Shown: one piece after another, positions 40,239-49,345 of the stretch
Layout: each line of letters opens with the position of its first letter
Position numbering within the stretch: position 1 is the stretch's first letter
Source of the DNA: Rhodohalobacter mucosus
GTDB lineage: Bacteria > Bacteroidota > Rhodothermia > Balneolales > Balneolaceae
Length of the DNA: 64,000 nt
Direction of reading: 5' to 3'
Assembly: GCF_003150675.1 (NCBI RefSeq)
Contig: NZ_QGGB01000009.1
Location: 186,001-250,000, forward strand
Program-made: the position numbers and the translations under genes
The notes under the pieces: generated by a model
The model's database searches: none
Told to the model about the DNA's origin: nothing
What the model saw: only the letters and a program-made list of their open reading frames with translations

Positions 40239-42962
40239 TCAAAGGTTGTTGATCAATTCGTCCAGTTCGGCCAGGAGTTCACCGTAACGTGTCCAGTTGC
40301 CGTCTTCAAGTGCACTGCGCATGTCGCTCCAGAGTGTTTGAATCTCCTCCAGCTGCCGGGCGGTTATGGTTGATACAGCCTGTTCGGGCAACTGAATGCC
40401 TGTAAGGGAGTCTGCAGCTATGGGTTCAACACCCGGCAGTACAAATTCATCTGACTGGCCAAAGATATCAAAAATGGCTTGTTCAATGGTGGGCTGCATG
40501 GAAATATTGTCTCCAATTGATACGATGACCCGCTGAAGCTGTGGAATATCTACGCCTTCAGCAAGCAGAAATACAGGCTCCACATAAAGAAAGGAGTCCT
40601 CAATCGGTATTACCATCAGGTTACCCCGGATCACACGCGAACCGCGCTGATCCCAGAGTGCGATCTGTCTGGAGATTTCGGGATCCTGATCAATGCGTGC
40701 ATCGATCTGTGCAGGTCCATAGATCAGCCTCTCTTTTGGAAGACGATAGACAACCAGCTCACCGTAACTGCCCGGATCCGATTTTGCGGCAATCCATGAG
40801 ATCATGTTGTCACGGTTTTCGGGAGTGAGAGGCGAAATGAGCATAAACTCAAGCTTCTCCTCACCGGGTAACCTTGCCAGTACATAATAGGGCTCCATGA
40901 TCACCTGACGCCCTCCGTACTTTTCATTGGGACGTTCCCAGAGATCCTCCTGGTTGTAAAAAACCTGCGGACGGGTCATGTGATAACGGTTGAATATTTC
41001 GAGCTGCACTTCAAAAAGATCCTGCGGATAGCGAAAATGCTCTTCCAGGCCGGCCGGGATCTCTGACGCGGGCTTGAACAGATCAGGAAAAATAGAACGG
41101 TACACCTCCAGCACGGGGTCTTCCTCATCAATCATATAGTAATCGACAGATCCGTTATATGCATCAATCACAATTTTAACCGAATTGCGGATATAGTTAA
41201 AGCGGTTGTTGTACGGCTGTGAATAGGGAAAGGATGAGGATGTTGTGTAGGCGTCCTGGATCCAGAAGAGGCGTCCGTCCTGCATCACCAGATAGGGATC
41301 CCGATCAAGTGTCAGGAAGGGCGTGATGCGGTTGACACGCTCCTGAACGCTGCGCCAGATCTGAAGCCGGCTCTCGGGAAGAATATCATCGGTCAGCAGT
41401 ATGTTGATGTCTCCCAGTTCCCAGGCAAACAGCAGTTTTCTGAAGTAGCTGCTGAACTGGATGCCGCCGGTTCCGTCGTAATTGATATAGACGTTCTCAT
41501 TGCCATCGGGATAGTGGAGTTCGTCCAGCTCTGTGTTTACAATATAGTATCCCGAGCTGTTTTCCCCATAGTAGATCGCGGGGTTTTCAACTTCAAGTTC
41601 AGGTGAGTCGGCGGCCGGGGGGATATTCCTCACAATCATGTTGGGTTCGCCCTGGCTGTTGGCTTCGGTAACAGGGCTCATCACCATTCCGAATCCGTGG
41701 GTATACTGCATATGCCGGTTTTGCCAGGTATCGGACTGGCTGGGCAGTTCCCGCGCAATTTCCCTTGCTGCAAGCATCATTTGTGTAACTTTGCCGTCTA
41801 CGGTGTAACGGTCGTTGTCCACATTGTAAAATTCATAGTACGACCTGATTTCCTGAAGCTGCTTGTAGGTATTGATGAGCAGCCGGGGGTCCCACAGCCG
41901 GATATTGTCAACCGCATCCTGATTGTTTCGGATATCCGCTATACCAAGCGTGTCTTCTGCCTGATAATCAATTTCCCGAATAGTATGGAGGTTGTATGCA
42001 AGCCGCGTCATTTCAATATTGGATTCCAGGTAAGGGGTTTCGAGCTCAAGCTCGTTTGGCACAACCTGAAACTGCTGAACCATTCCCGGCAGCAGGCCCC
42101 TTCCAACAACCAGCACAATCAGGATCAGTCCGGCTGCTATCGGTACAATCTTATTCGCCTTGAGCTTGTACCCCACAAGCATTACGACTGCAATGAGCAG
42201 CGTGAGCACAAATAGAATCCAGAGCGCGGGCAGATGAATGGCTACATCGGTATAGGTTGCGCCGTAAACAAGCCCTCCGGTGTTCAGTACCAGCTTGTAG
42301 CGGGCAAGCCAGAAGCCCCAGGCCAGAAAGAGGAGCCATATGGCAATATTCACCTTAAGGTGATTGAGAACGGATGATCTTGCATCAAATGATGTTGGCG
42401 ATTTGACCATCAGAAGCCCTGAGAAGATATAGGCAAGCGCAAGAAGAGCCGTGGTAATAAACGATACGGAAACGAGTGAACCCTGAATCATATCCCAGAA
42501 TGGCAGGCGAAACATGTAAAATCCCACGTCCTTGCCAAAAAGCGGATCTGCCTCACCAACCGGCATGCTGCTGATAAACCGCAGGGATTCATCCCACCGA
42601 AGATAAAAGCTGAGCGCAAAAAAGAGTGCGAAAACCAGGGCGCCAAGCGTAAAGAACTGGCGAATACGTTTGAGAACAAAATCGCTGCCGATGTTGATAT
42701 TTGATCCCTGCAGCGGGGATGCACTCAGGTTGGCATATTGCAGTTGACCGGCAAGAAATCTGAAATTGAAGATGAAGTAGACGGCAGCGACCAGGAAAGA
42801 GAGAAGTACCAGGATGATCTGAGTGCCTTTCAGTGTCCAGAAGATTTCGGTGTAGCCAAGTTCGGAAAGCCACATCCATTCAAAGATCCAGCTGGATGAA
42901 ATCGATAGAATGATCAAAGGAATCGCGATGAGACCAATGATTTTAAGTAAACGTGTATTCAT
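40239..42962 (-). CDS. UPF0182 family large membrane protein
   Basis: A 907-residue protein of the UPF0182/COG1615 family, function unknown. About seven transmembrane helices fill the first ~290 residues (for example LIAIPLIILSISSSWIFEWM at the start). A large extracytoplasmic domain follows with the conserved pieces YNLHTIREIDYQAED, RLWDPRLLINTYKQLQEIRSYYEF, YTHGFGMVMSPV, RNIPP and the late MEPYYVLARLPGEEKLEFML. The C-terminus ends in a helical DUF-like tail (WSDMRSALEDGNWTRYGELL). The length is typical. Confidence 0.93.
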   Translation of the reverse strand: MNTRLLKIIGLIAIPLIILSISSSWIFEWMWLSELGYTEIFWTLKGTQIILVLLSFLVAAVYFIFNFRFLAGQLQYANLSASPLQGSNINIGSDFVLKRIRQFFTLGALVFALFFALSFYLRWDESLRFISSMPVGEADPLFGKDVGFYMFRLPFWDMIQGSLVSVSFITTALLALAYIFSGLLMVKSPTSFDARSSVLNHLKVNIAIWLLFLAWGFWLARYKLVLNTGGLVYGATYTDVAIHLPALWILFVLTLLIAVVMLVGYKLKANKIVPIAAGLILIVLVVGRGLLPGMVQQFQVVPNELELETPYLESNIEMTRLAYNLHTIREIDYQAEDTLGIADIRNNQDAVDNIRLWDPRLLINTYKQLQEIRSYYEFYNVDNDRYTVDGKVTQMMLAAREIARELPSQSDTWQNRHMQYTHGFGMVMSPVTEANSQGEPNMIVRNIPPAADSPELEVENPAIYYGENSSGYYIVNTELDELHYPDGNENVYINYDGTGGIQFSSYFRKLLFAWELGDINILLTDDILPESRLQIWRSVQERVNRITPFLTLDRDPYLVMQDGRLFWIQDAYTTSSSFPYSQPYNNRFNYIRNSVKIVIDAYNGSVDYYMIDEEDPVLEVYRSIFPDLFKPASEIPAGLEEHFRYPQDLFEVQLEIFNRYHMTRPQVFYNQEDLWERPNEKYGGRQVIMEPYYVLARLPGEEKLEFMLISPLTPENRDNMISWIAAKSDPGSYGELVVYRLPKERLIYGPAQIDARIDQDPEISRQIALWDQRGSRVIRGNLMVIPIEDSFLYVEPVFLLAEGVDIPQLQRVIVSIGDNISMQPTIEQAIFDIFGQSDEFVLPGVEPIAADSLTGIQLPEQAVSTITARQLEEIQTLWSDMRSALEDGNWTRYGELLAELDELINNL

Positions 42963-43072
42963 GGACGATAGACCAAAAGCCTTTTTGAAATTGATGAAGG
43001 CTAAAAATACAAATTCATAGCCTCAAATGTTTGATTACCGTCTATGAAGAACGCAGCAAGCTTTGTCCTGCA

Positions 43073-43279
43073 TTACCTGTAGCGGGGCCTGAATGTGGCA
43101 GCATCCAGGATAGACCACAGATGTATAATCCATCCCAAAAGAACTATCCAAAGTACGGATGCCATAACAAACATGACCAGGGCCATTAAGAGCCTGCCCT
43201 GCAAAAGCTGACCCAATCCAGGGATGAAGAAACTGGCTAGAGCTGCGATGACGTTTCCTGCTGATCCTTGTCCACTCAT
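43073..43279 (-). CDS. small TM2-like membrane protein
   Basis: A 68-residue protein with two hydrophobic helices. ALASFFIPGLGQLLQGRLLM recalls the PGLGQ-type motif of TM2-domain and related small membrane proteins. The second helix is ASVLWIVLLGWIIHLWSIL, with a basic C-terminus. The function is unknown. It is divergent from a small zinc-ribbon membrane protein, about 55 bp apart, and the two may work together. Confidence 0.72.
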   Translation of the reverse strand: MSGQGSAGNVIAALASFFIPGLGQLLQGRLLMALVMFVMASVLWIVLLGWIIHLWSILDAATFRPRYR

Positions 43280-43333
43280 GACAATATCGTATTTTAATTA
43301 ACGGTTGTATCTCTGTACGGAAATCAGAAGAAA

Positions 43334-43504
43334 TTGTTTAAGACTTCCCAAAATACGAAAGAGTGCCCCGGCTGTGCGATGGAAACGGACAGCAGGGATC
43401 AGGTATGTCCGATTTGCGGATATGAATTTCCTGAACAGTCAAAATCTGCACAAATTGCAGCCTGGGTATTTATTGTGCTTATTCTTTTCTGGCTCCTGTT
43501 CTGA
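43334..43504 (+). CDS. zinc-ribbon plus membrane-anchor miniprotein
   Basis: A 56-residue protein read from a TTG at 43334 (no in-frame ATG precedes the first Cys). It has a compact zinc ribbon, CPGCAMETDSRDQVCPICGY, followed by a short linker and one C-terminal transmembrane helix (AAWVFIVLILFWLLF). The arrangement is complete and convincing despite the unusual start codon, whose exact position is uncertain. Similar zinc-ribbon/TM proteins are common but uncharacterised. Convergent with pdxB. Confidence 0.65.
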   Translation: MFKTSQNTKECPGCAMETDSRDQVCPICGYEFPEQSKSAQIAAWVFIVLILFWLLF

Positions 43505-43521
43505 AAGGTGTTTTCTGCCGT

Positions 43522-44643
43522 TTATTTTATCAGTCGCTCTGCTTCTTCGGGAATGTTCTTTACACCATGGCGTTTAAAATGCGCAATCAGCGTAGCATAC
43601 TCGAAGCGTGTGGGTGTGGATGTGCGAAGGCGGTTAAATCCGTCAGATTTAACGGCATCAGGATGTTCCTTTAGCTTTCGGAGCTCGCTGTCGTAGTAGT
43701 CAACCTTATTGATCTCCCATAAAAAATCGGCAAGCTCCGGAGTTTCAGAAAAAACAGGCAGTGCGTGGTCCGGAACGGCCGGTTCTGCGGAAGCAGGCAT
43801 TTCCAGTGAAAAGTGTTCGCAGAGCTGTTCGAGCACCATTCGGGTTGCAGCAGTTTTAGCCTCCCGGGAATAGCCTGCTATATGGGGAGTGGCAATAAAG
43901 GCCGATTGTGCAACAGTGTCGGAAAATGCCGGTTCGTGTTCCCAGACGTCCAGAACACAATCCCTGAGAGTACCCCTGTGAATCGCATCCAGAAGTGCCC
44001 GTTCATCTACCACCCCACCCCTGGCGGCATTGATGATGAGCTGAAAGGGGCTTCGGAGCCACGAGCTGCTTAACATATGAAAGGTGGAATGTGGTCCGGC
44101 TAATGTAAGCGGCGTGTGAAATGTCAGAATATTGCACGATAGAAGCTCATCTTCTGATGCAGAGACAAAATGGGGCTCCGATATTGCCCTGGGAGGGTCG
44201 TATGCTGCATACCCTATTTCGAATGCCGACAGCAGATCTATAACAGCGCTGCCGGTGTTGCCGCAACCCACCACGCCTACACGAAGATCTTCTGTAGTTT
44301 GTTTACGGATGTGCGACCATCTCAGAATTGCCGTCAAAACATACTCGGCAACCGCACGTGCGTTACATCCGGGAGAGTGCGCAAAACGAACGCCGATTCT
44401 TTCCAGATGCTCCCGATCCACGTGGTCGAACCCGGCTGTGGCCGTTCCGATAAATGATAGGTTGCCCGCAACGGGCAGGGTGTCAGAATTGATCCTGCTC
44501 ACCGTACGAATCAGTAATGCATCGTAATCCGCCGCATCTGCAGGCAATCCGTTAGCTGGTTCAAAAAAGGAAAGCTCTGCACTGGTGGGTGCCATTTTTT
44601 CTGCATGATACAGGTGCTTGTCGGCCAGTATACGTACGTTCAT
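43522..44643 (-). CDS. pdxB: 4-phosphoerythronate dehydrogenase
   Basis: A 373-residue D-isomer-specific 2-hydroxyacid dehydrogenase for the second step of DXP-dependent pyridoxal phosphate synthesis. FIGTATAGFDHVDREHLERI, GVVGCGNTGSAVIDLLSAFE (NAD motif near 125) and LINAARGGVVDERALLDAI mark the two domains, with the catalytic His in FIATPHIAGYSREAKT. A C-terminal extension (~290-373) matches the dimerisation domain that distinguishes PdxB from SerA-like enzymes. No other pdx gene is nearby. Confidence 0.9.
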   Translation of the reverse strand: MNVRILADKHLYHAEKMAPTSAELSFFEPANGLPADAADYDALLIRTVSRINSDTLPVAGNLSFIGTATAGFDHVDREHLERIGVRFAHSPGCNARAVAEYVLTAILRWSHIRKQTTEDLRVGVVGCGNTGSAVIDLLSAFEIGYAAYDPPRAISEPHFVSASEDELLSCNILTFHTPLTLAGPHSTFHMLSSSWLRSPFQLIINAARGGVVDERALLDAIHRGTLRDCVLDVWEHEPAFSDTVAQSAFIATPHIAGYSREAKTAATRMVLEQLCEHFSLEMPASAEPAVPDHALPVFSETPELADFLWEINKVDYYDSELRKLKEHPDAVKSDGFNRLRTSTPTRFEYATLIAHFKRHGVKNIPEEAERLIK

Positions 44644-44937
44644 ACCTGAAAAAATAGAAAAAATTGATGATATCCATTTTCAAATAAAGTGAGCCCAAGA
44701 TTGGGGATACCGGGGGAAAAGGAGCTAATTGTATTTCGTTTCTTTTCCAGATTCACGCTTACATTGTTTTTATGACTGATTTTCAGCTCTTCAGGAGCCG
44801 TTGAAAATTGAATTATGCTCATTATCAGCCGGATACAAACGAGAGCTGAATGCTGCAGGTCATAAAAAACTGTTCAGCATTCAAAAAACGGCGTACTTTT
44901 CAATAAGTTTGAAAGACGAAACGTTATCATGATGTAA

Positions 44938-46293
44938 ATGACAGATATGGCCGGAGAAAAGTTTAATGCAGTAACATTAATTCGAAAGAAACGGGACAAG
45001 GGAACGCTTACATCCGATGAAATCCGTTTCCTGATACGCTCTTATACGGAAGATTCACTGCCCGATTATCAGATGAGCGCTTTTCTCATGGCTTGCTATC
45101 TGAACGGACTGAACACGGAAGAGGCTGCAGCGCTCACAAAATCGATGCTGCACAGCGGTATTGTACTGGATCTCAATGAAGTACCGGGTTTAAAAGTGGA
45201 TAAACACTCAACGGGAGGAGTGGGTGATAAACTCAGCCTCATACTGGCACCCATCGTTGCGGCGTGCGGTGTGCCGGTGCCCATGATATCGGGACGTGGA
45301 CTGGGACACACCGGCGGAACTCTTGACAAACTGGAATCCATACCCGGGTTTACGGTAGATATGACCCTTGATCGTTACAGGGAAATATTGAAGAAACACC
45401 ATCTGGTACTTGCAGGCCAGACGGAGGACATCGCGCCGGCTGATAAGCGTCTTTACGCTCTGAGGGATGTTACTGCAACGGTGGAGTCCATACCGCTGAT
45501 AGCGGGAAGTATTATGAGTAAAAAACTGGCAGAAGGAATCGACGCGCTGGTGCTGGATGTGAAATTTGGATCCGGCGCATTTATGAAGAATAAGGAAAAT
45601 GCTACTGAACTTGCGCGTACCCTGGTTAATATCGGTGAGGAGTTTGGCAAAGAGACCATTGCCTATCTCACCAACATGGATCAGCCGCTTGGCTATGCAG
45701 TAGGCAACTGGCTGGAAGTTCGTGAGAGTATAGACGCCCTGCAGGGTGACGGACCGGAAGATGTGATGGAAATAACGCACCTGCTTGCCGGCACGATGAT
45801 ATATCTGGGTGATAAAGCAGATTCTGTGGATGAAGGAGTCCGTTTAAGCCGCCAGGCCGTCAGTGACGGATCTGCCATGGAGAAATGGATTGATATTGTG
45901 AAGGAGCAGGGTGGAGACGCCGGCATGATCATGCAACCTGAATCATATAAAAAAGCTGATTATATTGGCAATGTTACTGCACAAAGCAACGGCTACATTA
46001 CGGAAATGGATACCTTTGCGCTGGGTATGGTGGCTGTTGAGCTGGGAGCAGGCCGCCGGGAAAAAGATGATAGCGTGGATCCGGCCGCTGGATTCATGCT
46101 TCACAAAAAAACAGGAGATACCGTGAAGCAGGGTGAAACAATTGCGGTACTCCATACGAACAAGAAGAATATGTTAGACGCAGCCGGAACATCGTTACTT
46201 GAGGCAATTACAATCAATGATTCAAAACCTGCCCCTAAAAAGTTGATTACACACCGGATTGACAAAAAAGGAGTACACGAATACGCGGATTAA
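44938..46293 (+). CDS. pyrimidine-nucleoside (thymidine) phosphorylase
   Basis: A 451-residue phosphorylase cleaving thymidine, and possibly uridine, to base and (deoxy)ribose-1-phosphate. The N-terminal helical domain begins NAVTLIRKKRDKGTLTSDEI. The phosphate site KHSTGGVGDKLSLIL is at ~83-97, followed by MISGRGLGHTGGTLDKLESI. The central MSKKLAEGIDALVLDVKFGS and a C-terminal PYNP domain (MVAVELGAGRREKDDSVDPA) are in place. It is either DeoA or Pdp; the sequence alone does not separate them, so no symbol is given. It starts just upstream of the pspA cluster. Confidence 0.93.
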   Translation: MTDMAGEKFNAVTLIRKKRDKGTLTSDEIRFLIRSYTEDSLPDYQMSAFLMACYLNGLNTEEAAALTKSMLHSGIVLDLNEVPGLKVDKHSTGGVGDKLSLILAPIVAACGVPVPMISGRGLGHTGGTLDKLESIPGFTVDMTLDRYREILKKHHLVLAGQTEDIAPADKRLYALRDVTATVESIPLIAGSIMSKKLAEGIDALVLDVKFGSGAFMKNKENATELARTLVNIGEEFGKETIAYLTNMDQPLGYAVGNWLEVRESIDALQGDGPEDVMEITHLLAGTMIYLGDKADSVDEGVRLSRQAVSDGSAMEKWIDIVKEQGGDAGMIMQPESYKKADYIGNVTAQSNGYITEMDTFALGMVAVELGAGRREKDDSVDPAAGFMLHKKTGDTVKQGETIAVLHTNKKNMLDAAGTSLLEAITINDSKPAPKKLITHRIDKKGVHEYAD

Positions 46294-46363
46294 CTGTTGT
46301 TTAACACAAAAAAAGAAGTACATTTAATGCTGCACATGGCAATTCAAACAAAATCTTAACACC

Positions 46364-47134
46364 ATGTTTCAACGATTTATCCGAGCAATCAAATCTCTAT
46401 TTGGAGGAATGATCAGTTCGATGGAAGATCCCAAACTGATTCTTGAACAGAACATTCGGGAACTGAATGAACAGATTCCCCAGATGAATGAAAATATTGC
46501 AACTGTAAAGGCCAATGCAGTTATGCTTCGGAAAGAAGTGGAGCGATATGAAAAAACCATTCAGGAAGTAACTGCAAAAATCAAGTCGGCCATCAACGCA
46601 GACAGGGATGATCTGGCCGAGGGATATGCATTGCAGCTGGAAAAGGCACGTGAAAACCTGCAGCACTCCAGGGATCAGCTTAAATTTGCCGATCAGGCCT
46701 ATGAAAAGGCGCTCAAGGTGAAAAAAGCGTTTATGCGGGAGAAAGACCGTAAAATCAAGGAAGCCCGTGAGGCTCTGCGTGCCAGTGAACGTGCGGAATG
46801 GCAGTCGAAAGTGGCCGATGCACTCGAAACATTTGAAATGGGCGGTCTCGACCAGACGCACACTGAGATGGTGAATCGTCTGAATGAGGAGACGGCAAGA
46901 AATGAAGCCCGGATGGAAATTGCGCTCGAAAGCGTGGATACGGAGACCATGGAGATTGAAGCAAATGCCGAGAAACTTCGGGCACAGGAGCTGGTGAACC
47001 AATTCAAGCAGGAGATGGGCAAATCAGCTGCACCCGAAGAAAAAGAGAAGAAAATTGAGGTGGATGAGTCTGCCGGCAAGGAAAAGGAAAAAGAGTCAGG
47101 TAAAACAGTAGGGCGCGATCGAACCAAAGCGTGA
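46364..47134 (+). CDS. pspA: PspA/IM30 family protein
   Basis: A 256-residue ESCRT-III-like membrane-stress protein. The N-terminal amphipathic helix (FQRFIRAIKSLFGGMISSME) binds membranes. DPKLILEQNIRELNEQIPQM opens the long helical hairpin that fills residues ~25-190. The C-terminal ~40 residues (APEEKEKKIEVDESAGKEKE) are charged and disordered, longer than in E. coli PspA. It is the first gene of a same-strand cluster with two unknown coiled-coil proteins and an AAA ATPase. No PspF or PspBC homologue is present. Confidence 0.93.
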   Translation: MFQRFIRAIKSLFGGMISSMEDPKLILEQNIRELNEQIPQMNENIATVKANAVMLRKEVERYEKTIQEVTAKIKSAINADRDDLAEGYALQLEKARENLQHSRDQLKFADQAYEKALKVKKAFMREKDRKIKEAREALRASERAEWQSKVADALETFEMGGLDQTHTEMVNRLNEETARNEARMEIALESVDTETMEIEANAEKLRAQELVNQFKQEMGKSAAPEEKEKKIEVDESAGKEKEKESGKTVGRDRTKA

Positions 47135-47203
47135 TATAACGCATTGGCACAGATCCCTGCTGCGTGTTTTCAACACTGAACATTTGACCGAGACCACAAT
47201 AGT

Positions 47204-47665
47204 ATGTCAACCAGCAGTGAACAAGATCGGGAACGACTCAAGGAGGAGTACAAAGAGCATTACAGAAAAATTCGTGATGCGAAGGAGAAACTTCAGCGAT
47301 CAAAGTATGTCCGGAATGTGAATGACGCCATGCAGAAAATGAATGCGGATGAATTGCTTTCATCCGTTGATGATTTTCTGGGAAGCGTGCGCAATAAAAT
47401 GGTGAATATCGAAGCCCGTTTGGATGTTGCCATGGACCAGTTTCTGGAGGATCATCCCGACACGGAAGAGCAGGATGAAGAGCTCAGAAAGGCCAAAGCT
47501 CACGATACGCTAAAACAGATTAAGCAGGAAATGGGAATGCTTTACAGCGAGATCGAACATCAGGCACGGCATATGAAGGTTGAAAAAACGGTGGGTAAAA
47601 AAGAAGATACGGTTTCCGGCGATAGCGACATCAAAAGCCGGGAAGATGACGAAGATCAAAAATAG
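47204..47665 (+). CDS. coiled-coil protein of the psp cluster
   Basis: A 153-residue soluble helical protein of unknown family. The N-terminus is a charged coiled coil (RERLKEEYKEHYRKIRDAKE). A middle segment, MNADELLSSVDDFLGSVRNK, recalls a helical bundle. The acidic/basic tail resembles the tail of the upstream PspA (both contain KTVG.. followed by D/E/K-rich sequence), suggesting co-evolution or a shared interaction surface. It sits 69 bp after pspA and 5 bp before the next gene. Confidence 0.7.
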   Translation: MSTSSEQDRERLKEEYKEHYRKIRDAKEKLQRSKYVRNVNDAMQKMNADELLSSVDDFLGSVRNKMVNIEARLDVAMDQFLEDHPDTEEQDEELRKAKAHDTLKQIKQEMGMLYSEIEHQARHMKVEKTVGKKEDTVSGDSDIKSREDDEDQK

Positions 47666-47670
47666 ATGAA

Positions 47671-48552
47671 ATGAGCAGTGAAAAAGAAAATATAAACTTT
47701 ACCAAAGAGGCATTTCTGCACCCGGTAAACCTGGTATGCCTGCTGGTTGGCACAATTACGGCTCTTGTTTTCAACGAGATGGGTTCTGTGGCGGATACCA
47801 TCCTTACCATGACATTCGGAGCCGAACTTATTTACCTTGGTGTGGTGCCCCGGCTCCCTTCGTACCAGAAAAACATCCGGCATAAAAAGCAGAAGGAGCG
47901 TAATGAAGATTCGGGCGATAAGATGATCTTTTATCAATTGGATGCACGGTCTCAGAAACGTTTTTTGGTGCTCAAACATATCAGCGGTGAGGTGAAAAAG
48001 AATTTTGATACGCTTCCCTATAGTTCAAAATCCATGCTGGAGCATATCAGGGATAAAATGGAGGATCTGCTCACAACCTATCTCACCCTTCTGGACATGA
48101 ACCGCAGATTTCAGATCTACATGAACTCCGAAGTAGAGGAAGAACTGCGTCAGAAGGTTGCTCAACAGGAAGATGAGCTTGAAGAGATTGACTCGGAACA
48201 GCTTAAGAAGACCCGAGAGCGGAGGCTTCAGATTCTGAACAAAAGACTTCGTAAATTTGATTCCGCCAAAGAGAAGTACCTTATCTGTGAAACGCACCTG
48301 GAAACGATTGAAGACGCAATTCGCTATATTTACGAACAATCAATGACCATGCCGAATGCCGAGGATGTGGGGCAGCAGCTCGACAGACTTTTGAGTGAAA
48401 TGGAGGAGACCACCTCCATCATCGAGGAGCTGGATCAGGACCTGCTTCCCGGATTCGAAAATCTGGATCATGAACTGGAACTTGCTGAGCTTCGCAAGGA
48501 AGCGGAAATGCTTCACAAAGAGACGGAACAGAAAGTCAAAAAGAATATATGA
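47671..48552 (+). CDS. two-helix membrane protein with long coiled coil, psp cluster
   Basis: A 293-residue protein of unknown family. Two hydrophobic segments lie near residues 16-38 and 42-60 (VNLVCLLVGTITALVFNEMG and TILTMTFGAELIYLGVVP), making a membrane hairpin. The rest (~75-293) is almost wholly charged helix with coiled-coil heptads (EEELRQKVAQQEDELEEIDS; MEETTSIIEELDQDLLPGF). It could be a membrane partner for PspA, in place of PspBC; that is inference from layout. It overlaps the enoyl-CoA hydratase gene by an ATGA junction. Confidence 0.7.
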   Translation: MSSEKENINFTKEAFLHPVNLVCLLVGTITALVFNEMGSVADTILTMTFGAELIYLGVVPRLPSYQKNIRHKKQKERNEDSGDKMIFYQLDARSQKRFLVLKHISGEVKKNFDTLPYSSKSMLEHIRDKMEDLLTTYLTLLDMNRRFQIYMNSEVEEELRQKVAQQEDELEEIDSEQLKKTRERRLQILNKRLRKFDSAKEKYLICETHLETIEDAIRYIYEQSMTMPNAEDVGQQLDRLLSEMEETTSIIEELDQDLLPGFENLDHELELAELRKEAEMLHKETEQKVKKNI

Positions 48553-49334
48553 CACCAGGACATTATGAAACCCTTCTGCTCGACATTGATCAGGATGGGA
48601 TAGCACTGCTTACAGTGAACCGCCCCGATAAACTGAACGCACTCAACAGTACCGTTCTCAGCGAACTGGAAAGCACGGTGACCCGCATTCGGGAGGACGA
48701 TGACGTTAAACTGGTAATACTTACGGGTGCAGGTGAAAAGGCGTTCGTGGCGGGTGCAGATATCAAAGAACTCAATACCCTGAACTCTGAATCAGGAGAA
48801 GAACTCTCGCGAAGGGGGCAGGAAGTTTTTGCCGGTTTTGAAAACCTGGGAAAACCTGTTATTGCACTTGTGAACGGCTATGCCCTGGGAGGGGGTGCCG
48901 AACTTGCGATGGCATGCCATATGCGGATTGCTACCGACAATGCGGTTTTTGGGCTGCCCGAGGTGGGGCTCGGACTGATACCGGGTTATGGGGGAACACA
49001 GCGTCTTCCGGCTCTGATTGGAAAATCGAAAGCCATGGAGCTTATTTTGACGGGGGGGCAGGTGAAAGCAGGAGAAGCAATGTCACTGGGTCTCGTGAAC
49101 GGTGTATATTCGACTGAGCAGGCTTTGGATGAAGCCAAAAAACTTGCATCAAAAATCTTGAAAAATGGTCCCGTAGCCGTCGAAAAAGCCATCGAAGCCG
49201 TTAATTCTTCAGACAGGCCCGATGGCTTTGAAAAAGAGGCTGCGCTTTTTGGCGAATTGTGTGATACGGAAGATTTCAAAGAAGGTACTTCGGCCTTTCT
49301 TGATAAGCGAAAACCGGACTTTAAAGGACGGTAG
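48549..49334 (+). CDS. enoyl-CoA hydratase/isomerase family protein
   Basis: A 261-residue crotonase-fold enzyme. The oxyanion-hole segment FVAGADIKEL is near residue 68. GYALGGGAELAMACHMRIAT and FGLPEVGLGLIPGYGGTQRL include the two catalytic Glu positions, as in true hydratases of beta-oxidation. The length is normal. It shares an ATGA overlap with the upstream membrane protein gene and is followed 11 bp later by the CNNM gene, so it is transcribed within this cluster, though its reaction has no clear link to membrane stress. Confidence 0.93.
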   Translation: MTPGHYETLLLDIDQDGIALLTVNRPDKLNALNSTVLSELESTVTRIREDDDVKLVILTGAGEKAFVAGADIKELNTLNSESGEELSRRGQEVFAGFENLGKPVIALVNGYALGGGAELAMACHMRIATDNAVFGLPEVGLGLIPGYGGTQRLPALIGKSKAMELILTGGQVKAGEAMSLGLVNGVYSTEQALDEAKKLASKILKNGPVAVEKAIEAVNSSDRPDGFEKEAALFGELCDTEDFKEGTSAFLDKRKPDFKGR

Positions 49335-49345
49335 TCCCTCTTTTC

